A stretch of 64,000 nucleotides of DNA from NCBI RefSeq assembly GCF_033118175.1, contig NC_083693.1, forward strand, positions 57,405,981 to 57,469,980, written 5' to 3'. The translations under genes and the position numbers were made by a program. The stretch is from Dama dama. Taxonomy: Eukaryota > Chordata > Mammalia > Artiodactyla > Cervidae. Position 1 is the stretch's first letter. Every line of letters starts with the position of its first letter. This document shows positions 1 to 11,589 of the stretch, piece by piece. The notes beneath the pieces were generated by a model that searched no databases, had not been told where the DNA came from, and saw only the letters and a program-made list of their open reading frames with translations.

Positions 1-1157
1 ATCCTAGAGTAAGAGATGGAGATAATGTTGGAGAGAGAGGCAGGGGTCATATGCTTTGAAGATCTTATGCATCCTGGTAAGCTTGTGCATGAATATTTTT
101 GTTGGAAATGGGGAGGTATAGAAGTGTTATACTTGAAGTTTATGGGTCTCTCTGGCAGACTGATGTGCAGGGTGGATTTGAGAGGGATGAAATGAGTAAG
201 GGAGATAGAATCTACTGCAGCGGTGTAGGCCAGTAGTAGAGAGGGTCCAGTTGGACCAGGGCCAACTGGAACAGGGGATAGAGAAGATGGATCTGATGAA
301 ACGCTTAGAAAACATCTGATGATGGATCTGAGAAATGCTTAGAAAACAAATTTAACGGTTTTGGGAGATAGGAGAGAAAGGAGTTGAGAATGTTCCTAAT
401 TTAGATCAATTGGAGGGATGGTCGGACTATAAACTGAGAGAAAATAAGGAACAATTTGTGTGTAGTGGAGATGAGTTACACAGATGTCCCTCAGGAGTAC
501 CTGTTACAGGATATGTAGTGACCGATAACTCCAACCATAGCATCTTTGGCTCTGCCATGGCAAAGGATTCCTGAGCTATCAGCCATTGCCTACTCACTGT
601 AGTAGCTTCAGAGCTGGACCACTCCTGTCTAGTATAAGACATTTCCACAGGTAATTTCTGCTCAAGGACGATCCATTGGTTTGGCCAGTACTTTCAGAAC
701 TGCTCTGTGGTATGAGGTTCTTCCTACTCAATTCTTCCTCCACTCTTTCACAGTATCAGACCTGCACCATAATCTGAGGGTCTTCCCACCAACTCTAGCA
801 CTCTTCATCCATCATAGGTGTGTCTCCTGATAAAGCTCTTTCATCTTGAATACCAATGTGGCATCTGCTTCTTGGACGATCCAAATTGACATTAGGAGAA
901 TTTAGACATCGGTGGGGATGAAAGGGATGAAATGAGATCAGTAACAGAAATACTAAGTCTGATATGACAGAGAAATCTGGCTGGAAATCTTAGACATTTG
1001 GATAAGCAAGTTAGAAAATTGGACACAGAACCTGTAGAACTGGGGGTCTTCAGCATGCTGTAGTGGGTAGTCAAAACTGTGAGAGTAGAAGGAATCACTT
1101 GGGCAATAGAAATAATGTGAAAGCAGAACTATTTATATTCATGCAAATTAGGGTGCA
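1..1157. other. Unassigned AT/GC-balanced stretch before the first SINE
   Basis: No repeat family or gene is recognised here. On the minus strand, stretches around 427-648 and 892-1098 are open for 60-75 codons, but in different frames and without recognisable motifs. A weakly open, stop-interrupted frame connects parts of 480-890. It could be a decayed processed pseudogene or chance. A 28-29 bp direct repeat lies at 286-314 and 321-348 (period about 35 bp). Confidence 0.4.
286..348. repeat. Short imperfect direct repeat, about 35 bp period, 2 copies
   Basis: The segment starting gatggatctga and ending gcttagaaaaca occurs at 286-314 and again at 321-348 with a few differences. It is a local tandem duplication with no visible function. 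Confidence 0.7.
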
Positions 1158-1171
1158 TTAGAGCACTCACA

Positions 1172-1444
1172 CGGAGAAGGCAATGACACCCCACTCCAGT
1201 ACTCTTGCCTGGAAAATCCCATGGATGGAGGAGCCTGGTAGACTGTGGTCCATGGGGTTGCTAAGAATCAGACACAACTGAGAGACTTTCTTTCACTTTT
1301 CTCTTTCATGCATTGGAGAAGGAAATGGCAACCCACTCCAGTGTTCTTGCCTGGAGAATCCCAGGGACGGGGGAGACTGGTGGGCTGACGTCTATGGGGT
1401 CGCACAGAGTCGGACATGACTGAAGTGGCTTAGCTTAGCTTAGC
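1172..1444 (+). mobile_element. Bov-A2 SINE (dimeric), flanked by 14 bp target-site duplication
   Basis: Two Bov-A monomers lie head to tail. The first begins gagaaggcaatgacacccc and the second begins after the cattggagaaggaaatggca junction. Each holds the ctccagt.ttcttgcctgga block and a gtcgga/cagacacaactgag-type end. Bov-A2 is restricted to ruminants and is mobilised in trans, most likely by BovB. The direct repeat ttagagcactcaca at 1158-1171 and 1445-1458 marks the insertion. The tail is a short (TTAGC)n run. It is complete in length for the family. Confidence 0.95.
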
Positions 1445-1458
1445 TTAGAGCACTCACA

Positions 1459-4400
1459 GTTCACCCTCATGACTTCCATCCCCCGTTCTCCATTTCCTTC
1501 ATCCTCTCTGAGCTCCCCGCTCTTTCCTGTTGGACCTACTGCCTGTGCAAACCATCCCCTGAGAGCACTTAGCACATCTAAGGCTCTTCACAGCCAGGAT
1601 TAGCATGCATTCTAGTGTTAGCTGTGTCTCATCTCTCCACCTTTTTCAGAAAAGTGATAATTCTTAGTTCTGCTCTTGAGATCACTTCTCTGAGCCTCAA
1701 GTTCTAGGCCATTTGGGATCTGATGCTGTTACCCTTGCAGACAGGTAAAGGCCCCATACCTTGCCTTAGGGAAGCAGGTTTCTACTGTGAATGTTAGATT
1801 TTATTCCCCACTTCTTGGTTTTACTCTGTAGAGTTTCGACATTTTTAGTTTTGTTTTCACCCCATATGGGCAGAGTTTCCATCAGTGCGCTTCTGGTGAT
1901 GACTGTAGGTTGATAGCTAGTCATTTCTGGCAGGACTGTTACCTCTATCTTTAGAGCTCCAGCTCTAGTCTGAAGTTCCAGCTTCTCTGCAATCTCATAC
2001 ATGGGGAGTCTCTCACAGTTCTGTCTGCAGGAGGCATGGCTCTCTGGCTCTCGCTGTTGTCAGAAGGCCCTGGCATTCCAAGGAGTCTCATCCTGTCCAA
2101 GCAGCTCTAAATGTGCAGTGAATCCTGTAGCATTGCTTTGTTGGCATTCAGCACCTGTCTGAATCCCCTTATCTTTGCTTCTGACCTCCTGTTCATGGCA
2201 TATCTCACCACAAAACTAAAACGTGGATAGGAACGCCAGTGGGCGGATGGCCTGGAAACATGCAGTGTCATCCTGTATGAACTTGGGCGACCAGCTTTCA
2301 GAATTTCACCTTGAACAAAGGTGATTCTGGAAGAGAATAAACTAGATGTTACATTCCCACAATACACTAATTGTGATTATTGCTTTTTAAGTGAGTGAGG
2401 TTTGGGTATTGCAGAAGAATGATTTAGTCCCTAGTAAGATATTACACACATCTGCTCCAGGACAGGAGGTATATGTACACCAGTTCACAGGTGTCTTTCC
2501 ACTTCGTCCAGGTGAACTGATTTAGTTGATAATACATTGAGTTGTACACATCTGGCCCCAATTTCAGTTTGGTTAATATGTCTGTTTTCCTTGTAGATCA
2601 GTAGAATCTGTACTACACAAATCTTCTGTCAAAGTCACCATATGAAATTGCCCCCAAATGCAGTGCCTCTAAACTTGCAAAATTTTGTGAACTTCCTCAT
2701 ATCAGTATAATCAGTTTTGTGAAGCATTGATGGGCCCTTAATTTCTCACTACATGCTCTTCTGACAATATTTGAAAAATAAGGTGAGCACTCATATCACA
2801 ATGTCATATTGAGAAAGCTAATTAATAGAGAAAACTATATCATATCAATGTCAAGTATTAACTGGGTAATAGGAAGCCAAGGAAAGATTTGAGAAAAGGT
2901 GAGAAAATTAGTGTAGGGAGAGTAGGATGAATCTGAGGAAGTAAGTCATGGAATCTTAATGAGTAGTGAGGATGATATGAGATTGTTTGGAGAGACTGAA
3001 GCTTTAAGCGATGTGATATAAAAGCACTTTGCAAGCAAGTTTCAGGTCAATAACAGACATTTGGCAGTTAGCAATGATGTGAATTTGGCAGTCTCAGATA
3101 CAACATAGTTTCACCAACAATAACATGTTTTGCAAATACTGGTGAAAGTGTAGGGCTATAGATTTTTAATGCATCTATGTTCATAAATAATGGTCATAAT
3201 AGTATGTTTTTTCCTGGGATTGACTAATAATTTATAAACCTCTCTATGCTAAAGTCTATTATCATAATTGGGTATATTTTTATTTGTGCTGATGGTTATC
3301 TTTAAGCTTAATTGTTTATTAACTGATGGTTATTTCTCCTAGGTCTCTGTTGGTACATTAGAATACTCTTTCAACATGAAAAATTACTCTAGTATTTACT
3401 TTCCAGTGGACTGCTTCCCTCCCTTTTCATGCTTCCTCTGAAAATAGGTTTTTTAATGCCCCACTTATGGGATGGTATTAATCAATGGAGATAGTTAAAC
3501 AGAACTTCAGGTTAGAAAAAGAAATTTAAGTGTATGTATAATCTAATAATTTGCTCACTGTCGAATGGCCATTATTCAGATAATCAACTTTACATTATAT
3601 GCTCTAAGTATATAATTGTTTTAAAATTATCCAAATGTTCACCTACTTTCATATTTTCTCAATGTGAATGAGGCTCTATGACTCATAATTAAATCACCTT
3701 CTTTTAACCTGGATTAGTTTAATCGTTTCTTTTTCCCAAATCTCCTTTCGGTGAATTAAACTAATGGAAAATAACTGAGACAACTGAAAAGAATGTGAAT
3801 TTAGGCGTGAGAGGTAAAAGGATTAAACGCATCTGTTCCAGTGGTCCTGTTTAACATTTTCTGTAATTATAACTGTAGCTTTTGGCATAAGTTGAAGCTG
3901 TGTGAAGCCACAGAGAATATGGAGAGTAGGCTAACATTTGAGTTCTATGAAATTTAGTTGTGATCTTGGGTTAAACCTTTGAATATCTGTTTCCACATAA
4001 ACACAATGAATCTTAGCTAGGGTTATTTAGGTATCTCTATTGAAATTCTGAAAATCGCTGGTGTTAGGGATGGAGGCTCTTTTGCAGATATGCAGATGTA
4101 GCAGTTTAAAAAATGTGTGCAGGAGGATCTTTCCTACTCCATCCTTATCTCTTTCCCCTGGGTAAATAAGAGCATTTTTGTTTGATATTAACTCTTGTAT
4201 ATGCCCAGTTATGGAGTCATAGATTGACAACATGTCCTTTGGATATAGATAACAAAGCTTTACTTTCTGAGAGCTAACATGGTGGTTTAGCTTACTTGAC
4301 ACTTGCTTGGCTGAAGTAATCTTGTTGATAAGACTTTAATCTTGTACTTCATGCCTGCAAGTTAGGTATTTTTCATATAACAAACAGCATATGTTAAGTT

Positions 4401-5924
4401 CTAGAGCCAGGTGCCATTTGTCTTCTGGATGGACAACTGGAATACAGAATAAACATCGATACTACCGCTTTATCTCACTACAAACTCAATGAAAATGATC
4501 TAGAAAAGGGATTCTTATCAACTCTCCTTAAAATTATGTGAAACATTGTGGTAAATATTTATATGTAATGTGTTGCTGTGTGTTTCGAAAGACAGGGTTT
4601 GTAGCTTTCCTCTGATATTTAAATAGGGCTTGTGATGAATGTTTAGAATTACTGCTGTAGAATACAAGAAATACTAAGAGCAAGAAAGAAAACAATGAAA
4701 AAATATACTGAAATTTGGTTCTTTCTTTAATCAGTAGTATTATAAATCTTATATAAAGCCCAGTGTTTAATCCAAATTTTATTTTAGTCTAAGTTTCTTT
4801 TTCCTTTTATTTATATGTGTAACCCTTCATGGCATGTTATAATTTCATTACATAAAGTTCCAAAACAAATAATGATATTCAAGATAGCTGTGTAGAGGAT
4901 ATTAATTTCATACATTCAAGTTGAATAAATAGTATTATTTTATTGAAATTTCTTGGGGGAATAAGAAACATAAATTTTCTTTAGACTGACCCTAAACTCT
5001 AAAATTCTATAAATATGTTACCTATTGGCTTAGTTTTAAACATACAAAACTAAGCAGGCTTTTTTGGTAGATATTTTGGAAATATTGTCTTACTATATTT
5101 TATAGTTAAAACTATGGTATTTGAAATCACTTAATTTCAGATTTCAGCCTTAGTCCTTACTGATGATGTAACCCTTAGGCAAACAGTGTGAATTATCATT
5201 CCAGTCAGTGAAGCGATGCACACCAAGCCTTTGTTCAGTGCCTGGTAAATGAAAATGCCTCATAAGTAGTAAAGTCGTTGCAGTAGTAGTAGTTCCTTTC
5301 ATGGGGAGGGGGAACACAAAGGGAAAATGTGTATAGTAAAATATTAGTGGCTGGAGAGAATGAGCCACCTAGGAATGCAAACAGGGTTTTAATTTAGCAA
5401 ATTAGCAGGTACTGCCCCAAGAACTACTCCCTGTTTACAGATGGTTATATCAAAACATTTGCACATTTGATATCTTTGTAAGCTTGACCAATGAATATAG
5501 GATGGCAGAACACTGAAATAACATATGGTGATATTTGATATATGAATTTAAATTAAAGATAGATCTTTAGCCATAAAGAGATCCTAGGTGTATTTCATAG
5601 ACCCAATGAGTAAGATATAAAATATCACATTATTCTGTGAAACACACTAATGTACAAAATCCTGAGGATAATATGATTGATCTATATAGGCACAAATTTT
5701 GTGAGACAATTCAAAGTTGTTAGTACTGTGTAACTACTGTTGTATTGATTGTATTCTGTCTAAAGTGAATTTATTCTATTCTGTCTCTGTACTATTTTAT
5801 ATGAGAAAATTTCACCTATAAAATCTCTATACATGTACACCAGGGTGTTGTTATATTTACATGCTTTATTTTTGTTTGATTGTATATGTTGAAAAAGTGG
5901 CCTTATTTTATTTTTTCTGAAACA
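1459..5924. other. Unassigned 4.5 kb stretch
   Basis: No complete gene or confidently classified repeat is seen. On the minus strand 1766-2367 is unusually poor in stops: two open segments of 78 and 86 codons in neighbouring frames, plus a mostly open third reading. No known domain is recognised. The 5150-5260 area has weak MIR-like wording (cagtgcctggtaaatg). The remainder is AT-rich, low-complexity-free unique sequence. Confidence 0.35.
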
Positions 5925-6094
5925 GAACTTTTATTAGGAAAAACTTCAAAGTATACAAAAATAAAACACTATAGTGAACTCCCATGTACCCACTGCCCAG
6001 CTTTAACAGTGATCATGGCCAGTCTATACCTCTAATCATTTTCTCCCTTTCCTCCAACTGGGAAACAATCCATTATATCATCCATAAAAAATTT
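5925..6094 (-). mobile_element. Ancient L1 (L1M-type) 3' region, part 1
   Basis: The wording (tttattaggaaaaacttcaaa, then cccatgtacccactgcccag and tttaacagtgatcatggcc) is characteristic of the old mammalian L1 3' region read in antisense. It continues after the younger insertion at 6108-6538. Divergence is high, consistent with a pre-ruminant copy. Confidence 0.65.
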
Positions 6095-6107
6095 TGTAGT
6101 ATCTCTA

Positions 6108-6538
6108 TTTTTTTTCCATTTATTTTTATTATAGTTGGAGGCTAATAACTTTACAAAATTGTAGTGGTTTTTGCCATACATTGACATGAATCAGCCATGG
6201 ATTTACATGTATTCCCCATCCCGATCCCCCCTCCCACCTCCCTCCCCATCCCATCCCTCTGGGTCTTCCCAGTGCACCAGCCCCGAGCACTTGTCTCATG
6301 CATCCAACCTGGGCTGGTGATCTGTTTCACCCTTGATAATATACATGTTTCAATGCTGTTCTGTTGAAACATCCCACCCTCGCCTTCTCCCACAGAGTCT
6401 AAAAGTCTGTTCTGTACTTCTGTGTCTCTTTTTCTGTTTTGCATATAGGGTTATCGTTACTATCTTTCTAAATTCCATATATATGCGTTAGTATACCGTA
6501 TTGGTGTTTATCTTTCTGGCTTACTTCACTCTGTATAA
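6108..6538 (-). mobile_element. Young ruminant L1 3' end (5'-truncated), 13 bp TSD
   Basis: About 430 bp of the ruminant L1 3' terminal region in antisense. A T-rich start at 6108-6115 (the element's A tail) is followed by the complement of the ruminant L1 terminal sequence, including ggatttacatgtattcccca and a pyrimidine-rich cctcccacctccctcccc block. The duplication tgtagtatctcta flanks it at 6095-6107 and 6539-6551, so insertion and orientation are clear. It splits an older L1. The 97-codon minus-strand frame through it is 3' UTR, not a gene. Confidence 0.92.
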
Positions 6539-6551
6539 TGTAGTATCTCTA

Positions 6552-6790
6552 AACTAGAAGAGATATAAGGAATATTTTAAAAATACAACCCCAGTACCAT
6601 CATCACCCTTAAAAATAAATGACAGTAATTCTTTAATGCCATCAAATATCCTGTTCACATTCTGTGATTATCTCATACATTTTTAAAATAATTGATCTGT
6701 TCAAACTGACCTCCAAATAGGGACTATACATTGTTATTAACATGTCTTTGAGTTTCTTTTAATATACATTTTTTCTCTTTTTTTCTTATT
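6552..6790 (-). mobile_element. Ancient L1 (L1M-type) 3' region, part 2
   Basis: The interrupted ancient L1 resumes directly after the duplicated target site: agagatataaggaatatttt, aatgccatcaaatatcctgttcacattctg, ggactatacattg, and catgtctttgagtttctttt. Together with 5925-6094 it forms one fossil. Confidence 0.6.
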
Positions 6791-6988
6791 TTTAAATTTA
6801 TTTTTTGCATTCATTTTATTTACATTAAAAGTTTTTTTTCAATGTTGTGTTGGTTTTTGCCATATAATAATGTGGATCAGCAATAATTATACATACACCT
6901 CCCCCCTCCCTCCTTAATGTCCTTCCCCCGTCCCCATCCCATCCCTCCAGGTCATCACAGAGCACCAGACTGCGATCCCTGTGCTACA
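6791..6988 (-). mobile_element. Second ruminant-type L1 3' end fragment
   Basis: T-rich sequence is followed by caatgttgtgttggtttttg, a C-rich cctcccccctccctcc block and catcccatccctccaggtc, which are related to but diverged from the 6108-6538 copy. It is probably an older artiodactyl L1 subfamily inserted in the same ancient L1. Exact ends are uncertain. Confidence 0.65.
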
Positions 6989-7593
6989 GCTTTATTTTAA
7001 ATTAACTATAATTTGATAATACCTCAAAATATAGTCTTTTTCTTTCTCATCTTTTCCCCATTTCTATGTTGAAGTGTAGAGAAACCCCTATTACATGTTT
7101 CTTTCTGTGGAGCTCCAATTTGGTGAAATTTTTGAAGAACTTTTACACTTATAAGATGATTCATTCTATTTTGTTGAACTCTGAAATGCTTGTTCACAAA
7201 GCACAGTTGAAGCCCATGACTGCATTCAGTGTTATTAGGGACCTGAAACAGTGAGTAACTTCTCTGCCTTCTGTTTAACAAAATCTTTGTCCTGTTGAGA
7301 TCATATGAGTAGGAATTTTAAATTTAAGAGCATTTTAACTCAGAAATCTGAAAGCTAGGGAAAATACAAGAAAGCAAGCTCCTGAGATACTGGAAAAAGC
7401 CAAAAGAAAAGTCTCAATGTGGAAAACTGTAGAGTTTGCAATGAGTAAGATCCTATTAACTGGTGTAGGTGTATGTTCTATTGAAAACTTCATTAAGTGT
7501 GTGCTATTTTCTAAAACACCATCATAGTTAAAATAGTTACTTGATTAACACATTTAGCATGTAACAATTGGGTAGTGGACTGTGTACTTCATA

Positions 7594-7628
7594 CATATAT
7601 ATATATATATATATTTAATATAATATAT
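7594..7628. repeat. (AT)n microsatellite
   Basis: Alternating AT run (catacatatatatatat...) passing into imperfect taatataatata. It sits immediately upstream of a BovB 3' fragment. Confidence 0.9.
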
Positions 7629-7631
7629 GTT

Positions 7632-7765
7632 GATGGCATCACTGACTTGATGGACATGAGTTTGAATAAATTCTAGGAGTTGGTGATGGACAGGGAGGCC
7701 TGGCATGCTGTGATTCATGGGGTTGCAATGAGTCAGACGCGACTGAGCAACTGAACTGAACTGAT
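7632..7765 (+). mobile_element. BovB 3' terminal fragment (5'-truncated)
   Basis: Contains gatggcatcactgacttgat, ggagttggtgatggacaggg, aggcctggcatgctg and the cgcgactgagcaactgaact terminal repeat, which is the BovB 3' end in sense orientation. The copy is about 134 bp, inserted into AT-rich DNA. A convincing duplication cannot be read because both flanks are simple AT sequence. Confidence 0.88.
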
Positions 7766-7837
7766 GTAATTATATATATATAATCTATAAATATATAAAT
7801 TAACATAAAATTGATTTAATAGTTATAACCACTTTAA

Positions 7838-7930
7838 CAGGTACTATTATTATCCTCAGCTTACAGATAGGGAAACTGAGGCATAGAATAGTGAAGTAGC
7901 TTGGTCAGTGTCATATTTATGATAGGTAGT
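7838..7930 (-). mobile_element. MIR SINE fragment
   Basis: The core phrase cagatagggaaactgaggca with aggtactattattatcctca is the antisense of the MIR core (mammalian-wide interspersed repeat). Diverged, fragmentary copy. Confidence 0.75.
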
Positions 7931-7935
7931 TGCTA

Positions 7936-8312
7936 TGTATGGTCTGGTTGTTCATGTTCCCCAAAATCCTTATGTTGAAATCCTAGCCCTCAAAGGTGAT
8001 ATTAGTAGGTGGGGATTTTGGGAGGTGATTAGGTAATAAGAGTGATTACATAATAAGAGTGATTAGGTAATTAAGTAATAATGAGTGGTATACATGCTCT
8101 TATAGGAGAGGTGACATTGAGCTCCCTAGCCCCTTCCACTTTGTGTGGATACAAGAAGGTGTCTGCAACAAAGAATAGGGCCCTCATCTGACCATTCTGG
8201 CACCCTAATCTTTGACTTCAAGCCTCTAGAGCTATGAGAAATTTCTGTTGTTTATAAGCTACACAGCTTGTGGTATTTTTTTGATAGCATCTTGAAATGG
8301 ACAGGGACAGTT
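7936..8312 (+). mobile_element. MST-type MaLR solo LTR (ERVL-MaLR)
   Basis: The start tgtatggtctggttgttcat, then ccccaaaatccttatgttga, aggtggggattttgggaggt, ctccctagccccttccact, and the 3' phrase ctatgagaaatttctgttgt with acagcttgtggtatttt match the order of an MST LTR. It is near full length (about 375 bp) with no internal region next to it, so it is a solo LTR. The segment 8029-8085 carries an internal three-fold expansion of an about 18 bp phrase (agtgattaggtaata-like). Confidence 0.88.
8029..8085. repeat. Local triplication inside the MST LTR
   Basis: The phrase agagtgatta(g/c)(g/a)taataa recurs about every 18 bp within the LTR, where the family has a single copy. It is a replication-slippage expansion private to this copy. 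Confidence 0.6.
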
Positions 8313-8447
8313 GTATAGCTAAAAATTTTGAATCCAGGTGGCCTTACTCTAGAGTTCATACTTTTCATCCCTAAGTTATACTGTTTCTCAGTAAATTACC
8401 TGCTTTTTTTTGTACATTAGACTGGTCAGTAATAGCTTACACCACTA

Positions 8448-10062
8448 TCAGTTCAGTTCAATTGCTCAGTCATGTCCAGCTCTTTGCGACTCCATGGACT
8501 GCAGCACGCCGGGCTTCCCTGTCCATCACCAACTCCCGGAGCTTACGCAAACTCATGTCCATCAGGTCAAGGATGCCATCCAACCATCTCATCCATTGTT
8601 GTCTCCTTTTCCTCCTGCCTTCAATCTTTCTCAGCATCAGGGTCTTTTTAAACAAGTCAGTTCTTTGCATCAAGTGGCCAAAGTATTGGAGTTTCAGCTT
8701 CAGCATCAGTCCTTCCAATGAATATTCAGGATTGATTTCCTTTAGGATGGACTGGTTGGATCTCCTTGCAGTGCAAGCAACTCTCAACAGTCTTCTCCAA
8801 CCCCACAGTTCAAAAACATCAGTTCTTTGGCGCTCAGGTTTCTTTATAGTTCAACTCTCACATCCATACATGACTACTGGAAAAACCATAGCTTTCACTA
8901 GACAGACCTTTGTCGGCAAAATAATGTCCCTGCTTTTTAATATGCTGTCTAGGTTGGTCATAGCTTTTCTTCCAAAGAGAAAGCATCTTTTAATTTCATG
9001 GCTGCAGCCACCATCTGCAGTGATTTTGGAGCCCCCAAAATAGTCTGTCACTGTTTCCACTGTTTCCCCATCTATTTGCCATGAAGTGATGGGACTGGAT
9101 GCCATGATCTTAGTTTTCTGAATGTTGAGCTTTAAGCCAACTTTTTCACTCTCCTCTTTCACTTTCATCAAGAGGCTCTTTAGTTCTTCTTCGTTTTCTG
9201 CCATAAGGGTGGTGTCATCTGCATATCTGAGATTATTGATATTTCTCCCGGCCATCTTGATTCAAGCTTGTACTTCATCCAGTCCAGCATTTCTCATGAT
9301 GTACTCTGCATATAAGGAGGATCGCGATGGGGAATACATGTAAATCCATGGCTGATTCATGTCAATGTATGACAAAAACCACTACAATATTGTAAACTAA
9401 TTAGCCTTCAACTAATAAAAATAAATGAAAAAAAAAAAAGTTAAATAAGCAGGGTGATAGTATACAGCCTTGATGTACTCCTTTCCTGATTTGGAGCCAG
9501 TCTGTTGTTCCATGTCCAGTTCTAACTCTTGTTTCTTGGCCTGTATATAGATTTCTCAGCAGGCAGGTAAGGTGGTGTGGTACTCCTCTTTAAGAACTTT
9601 CCACAGTTTGTTGTGGTTGTGCTTTGGCATAGTCAATAAAGAAGAAGTAGATGTTTTTTCTGGAACTCTCTTGCCTTTTTGATGATCCACTAGATGTTGG
9701 CAATTTGATGTCTGGTTCCTCCGGCTTTTCTAAATCCAGCTTGAACATCTGGAAGTTCATGGTTCACATACTGTTGAAACCTGGCTTGGAGAATTTTGAG
9801 CATTAATTTGCTAGCATGTGAGATGAGTTCAATTGTGTGGTAGTTTGAGCATTCTTTGGTATTGCCTTTCTTTGGGATTGGAATGGAAACTGACCTTTTC
9901 CAGTCCTGTGGACACTGCTGAGTTTTCCAAATTTGCTGCCATATTGAGTGCAGCACTTTCACAGCATCATCTTTTAGGATTTGAAATAGCTCAACTGTAA
10001 TTCCGTCACTTCCACTAGCTTTGTTCGAAGTGATGCTTCTTAAGGTCCACTTGACTTCATAT
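8448..10062 (-). mobile_element. BovB LINE (RTE clade), 5'-truncated, ORF2 3' part and 3' end
   Basis: About 1.6 kb of BovB in antisense. Its 3' terminal repeat (agttcagttcaattgctcag) is at the low-coordinate end. The minus-strand translation shows RTE-type reverse transcriptase: around 9690-10067 a thumb/fingers segment with SGSDGI, PIPKKGN and AGFRK, and around 8851-9255 the catalytic YADD box (RYADDTTLMAE). A C-terminal domain with CTARRSNQSILKE lies near 8740-8790. Frameshifts, stops and a nested L1 (9317-9439) make it dead. The 193-codon plus-strand frame at 8462-9043 is its antisense shadow. BovB supplies the machinery for Bov-tA and Bov-A2 movement. Confidence 0.95.
9317..9439 (+). mobile_element. 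Short ruminant L1 3' end nested in BovB
   Basis: BovB reads ...tgcatataag, then is interrupted by gaggatcgcgatggggaata, the ruminant L1 terminal sequence (gattcatgtcaatgtatgac, actacaatattgtaaact) and an A tail at about 9428-9439. It then resumes ttaaataagcagggtgatag. The second BovB at about 35655 shows the uninterrupted junction. This is an extreme 5' truncation (about 120 bp) and is younger than the BovB. Confidence 0.92.
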
Positions 10063-10439
10063 ATCACATATCATTATGCATACTTTGTTGTTACTTTGAA
10101 AAGAGCTGTTTTCTATTTTTTGGTAAAATAGTTCAAGAGAAAGCTGGCACATTAATTATTTGTATTCAGATTTAGAGTAGTAGGTAAGGAGACTAATAAT
10201 AGCTGCAACATTTAACTGGAAACCCCAAAATCCAATTTTGTTGCTCTGAGAGCAGGCTACTTTCTGTGCCATCAAGTATTTTGGAAAATAGTTCCTTTAT
10301 GAGGGAGTGTAGTACAGCATTTAAACTTGAAAACTTTAGGGCACATTTTTAACGGGACAAGGGAGATGAAAAATTTTGAGTAGTTCTCCATCAAAACATG
10401 GCATGTGGAGAGGACCTATAAGAAAATAGCAGAAATCTT

Positions 10440-10535
10440 GGTCTACTGAGCTATACAGTGAGGAACTGCCAGTCTAAGGACAGAAGACCTGGATTCTAGT
10501 CTAATCCCTTATTAGACGTGTAATGATACTCAAAG
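10440..10535 (+). mobile_element. Possible MIR fragment
   Basis: Wording such as acagaagacctggattctag and atcccttattagacgtgtaa follows the MIR 5' half in sense. Weak and diverged. Confidence 0.4.
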
Positions 10536-10565
10536 GAGAGAGATCTTGCCTTATAGAACCCTGCT

Positions 10566-10718
10566 ATACAAGTGTGGTCCAACAGTGTAGACATCACCAA
10601 ATTCTGTATTAGAAATATGGAGTCTTAGGCCCCATCCAACCTACTGAATCAGAACCTGCATTCTAACTGAATCCCATGGTGATTCTATTGAACATTAAAG
10701 TTTGAGAAACATTGTAGT
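10566..10718 (-). mobile_element. MER5A-type hAT-Charlie MITE
   Basis: Antisense order: caagtgtggtccaacag, agacatcaccaaattctgta, ggccccatccaacctactga, atcagaacctgcattctaac, aagtttgagaaacattg. This is a short nonautonomous hAT element with no coding capacity, near full length, and old. Confidence 0.82.
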
Positions 10719-10889
10719 AGAAAGGATATGACTTTCAGGATTTTGATCTGCCTTAAAGGATAAGAAATGACCTTAAGAATCTTTGGCTTAAATCTCATAT
10801 CCTTTTAAGAAGCCTCTATCTCACTGGCAGATTTCATTTTTATGAAAAAAAATTTTTATGAGAAAAGTTCTCTTTTCCTTTCCCAGTTA

Positions 10890-11140
10890 ATAATGACACT
10901 AATGATGATTATGGTAATAACAGTAGCTAAAATTTAGTAAGTGCATTCTATGTGTCAGCCACTGTTCTAATTGCTTTATGATATCTCATTTAATCTTCAC
11001 AGTTAACCAAAGCAGTTGGTAGTTTTACTCATTTTCCTTTTACAGATGAGGAAATTGAAGTATAAAATAGGTAACTTGCCACAGTCATACAGCTAGCAGA
11101 CTCTAAACCCAAATCTGAGTCCACAGCCAAGTGGCATATT
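10890..11140 (-). mobile_element. MIR SINE, nearly full length
   Basis: Antisense MIR: aagtgcattctatgtgtcag, tttaatcttcacagttaacc, tacagatgaggaaattgaag, cttgccacagtcatacagct. Long for an MIR fossil. Confidence 0.85.
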
Positions 11141-11589
11141 TAGCAGCCTGGATCTTCTCTAAGCCAATGAGGAGTATTCTACACTTCCTGCGATAGCTTC
11201 TTAACTGATCCTTGCATTAAGATAGCTTCTGTGTGACATCTGTCCCTGATATAAACTGGGAGAAGCATTTAGAGATGTTTCTGAACAATAGAAGATTGCT
11301 AACAGTCCAACTCCTCAGAAAATGTCTCATTGATAAATAACTGGCATATTTATCTGGCATAGATGTCGACACACATCTGTATTGTAGCACACTTCCAAAA
11401 AAGGAAAAAAAAAAGATTTTCACACTTAAGCCCAGACACTGGCAGTTTTTTTTTGGCATTGGAAAGTATTACTTTAAAAAAATTTCTTTGATATAATTTG
11501 GACCATTTGAATTATGGCAGCACTGTCCTGGAGAGCTGATAGACGCTCCTAGGGGAAGTGTGGGAAACAGAAGAATCATTTTTTTTGCT

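Noticed and set aside
6151..6444. 97-codon minus-strand frame, with a near match at 60420-60650
   Set aside because: Both lie in the L1 3' untranslated region; similarity reflects shared repeat sequence, not a gene family.
8462..9043. 193-codon plus-strand open frame
   Set aside because: It is the antisense of BovB ORF2. The real coding sense is the minus strand, which carries the YADD box, and no promoter or domain supports a plus-strand protein.
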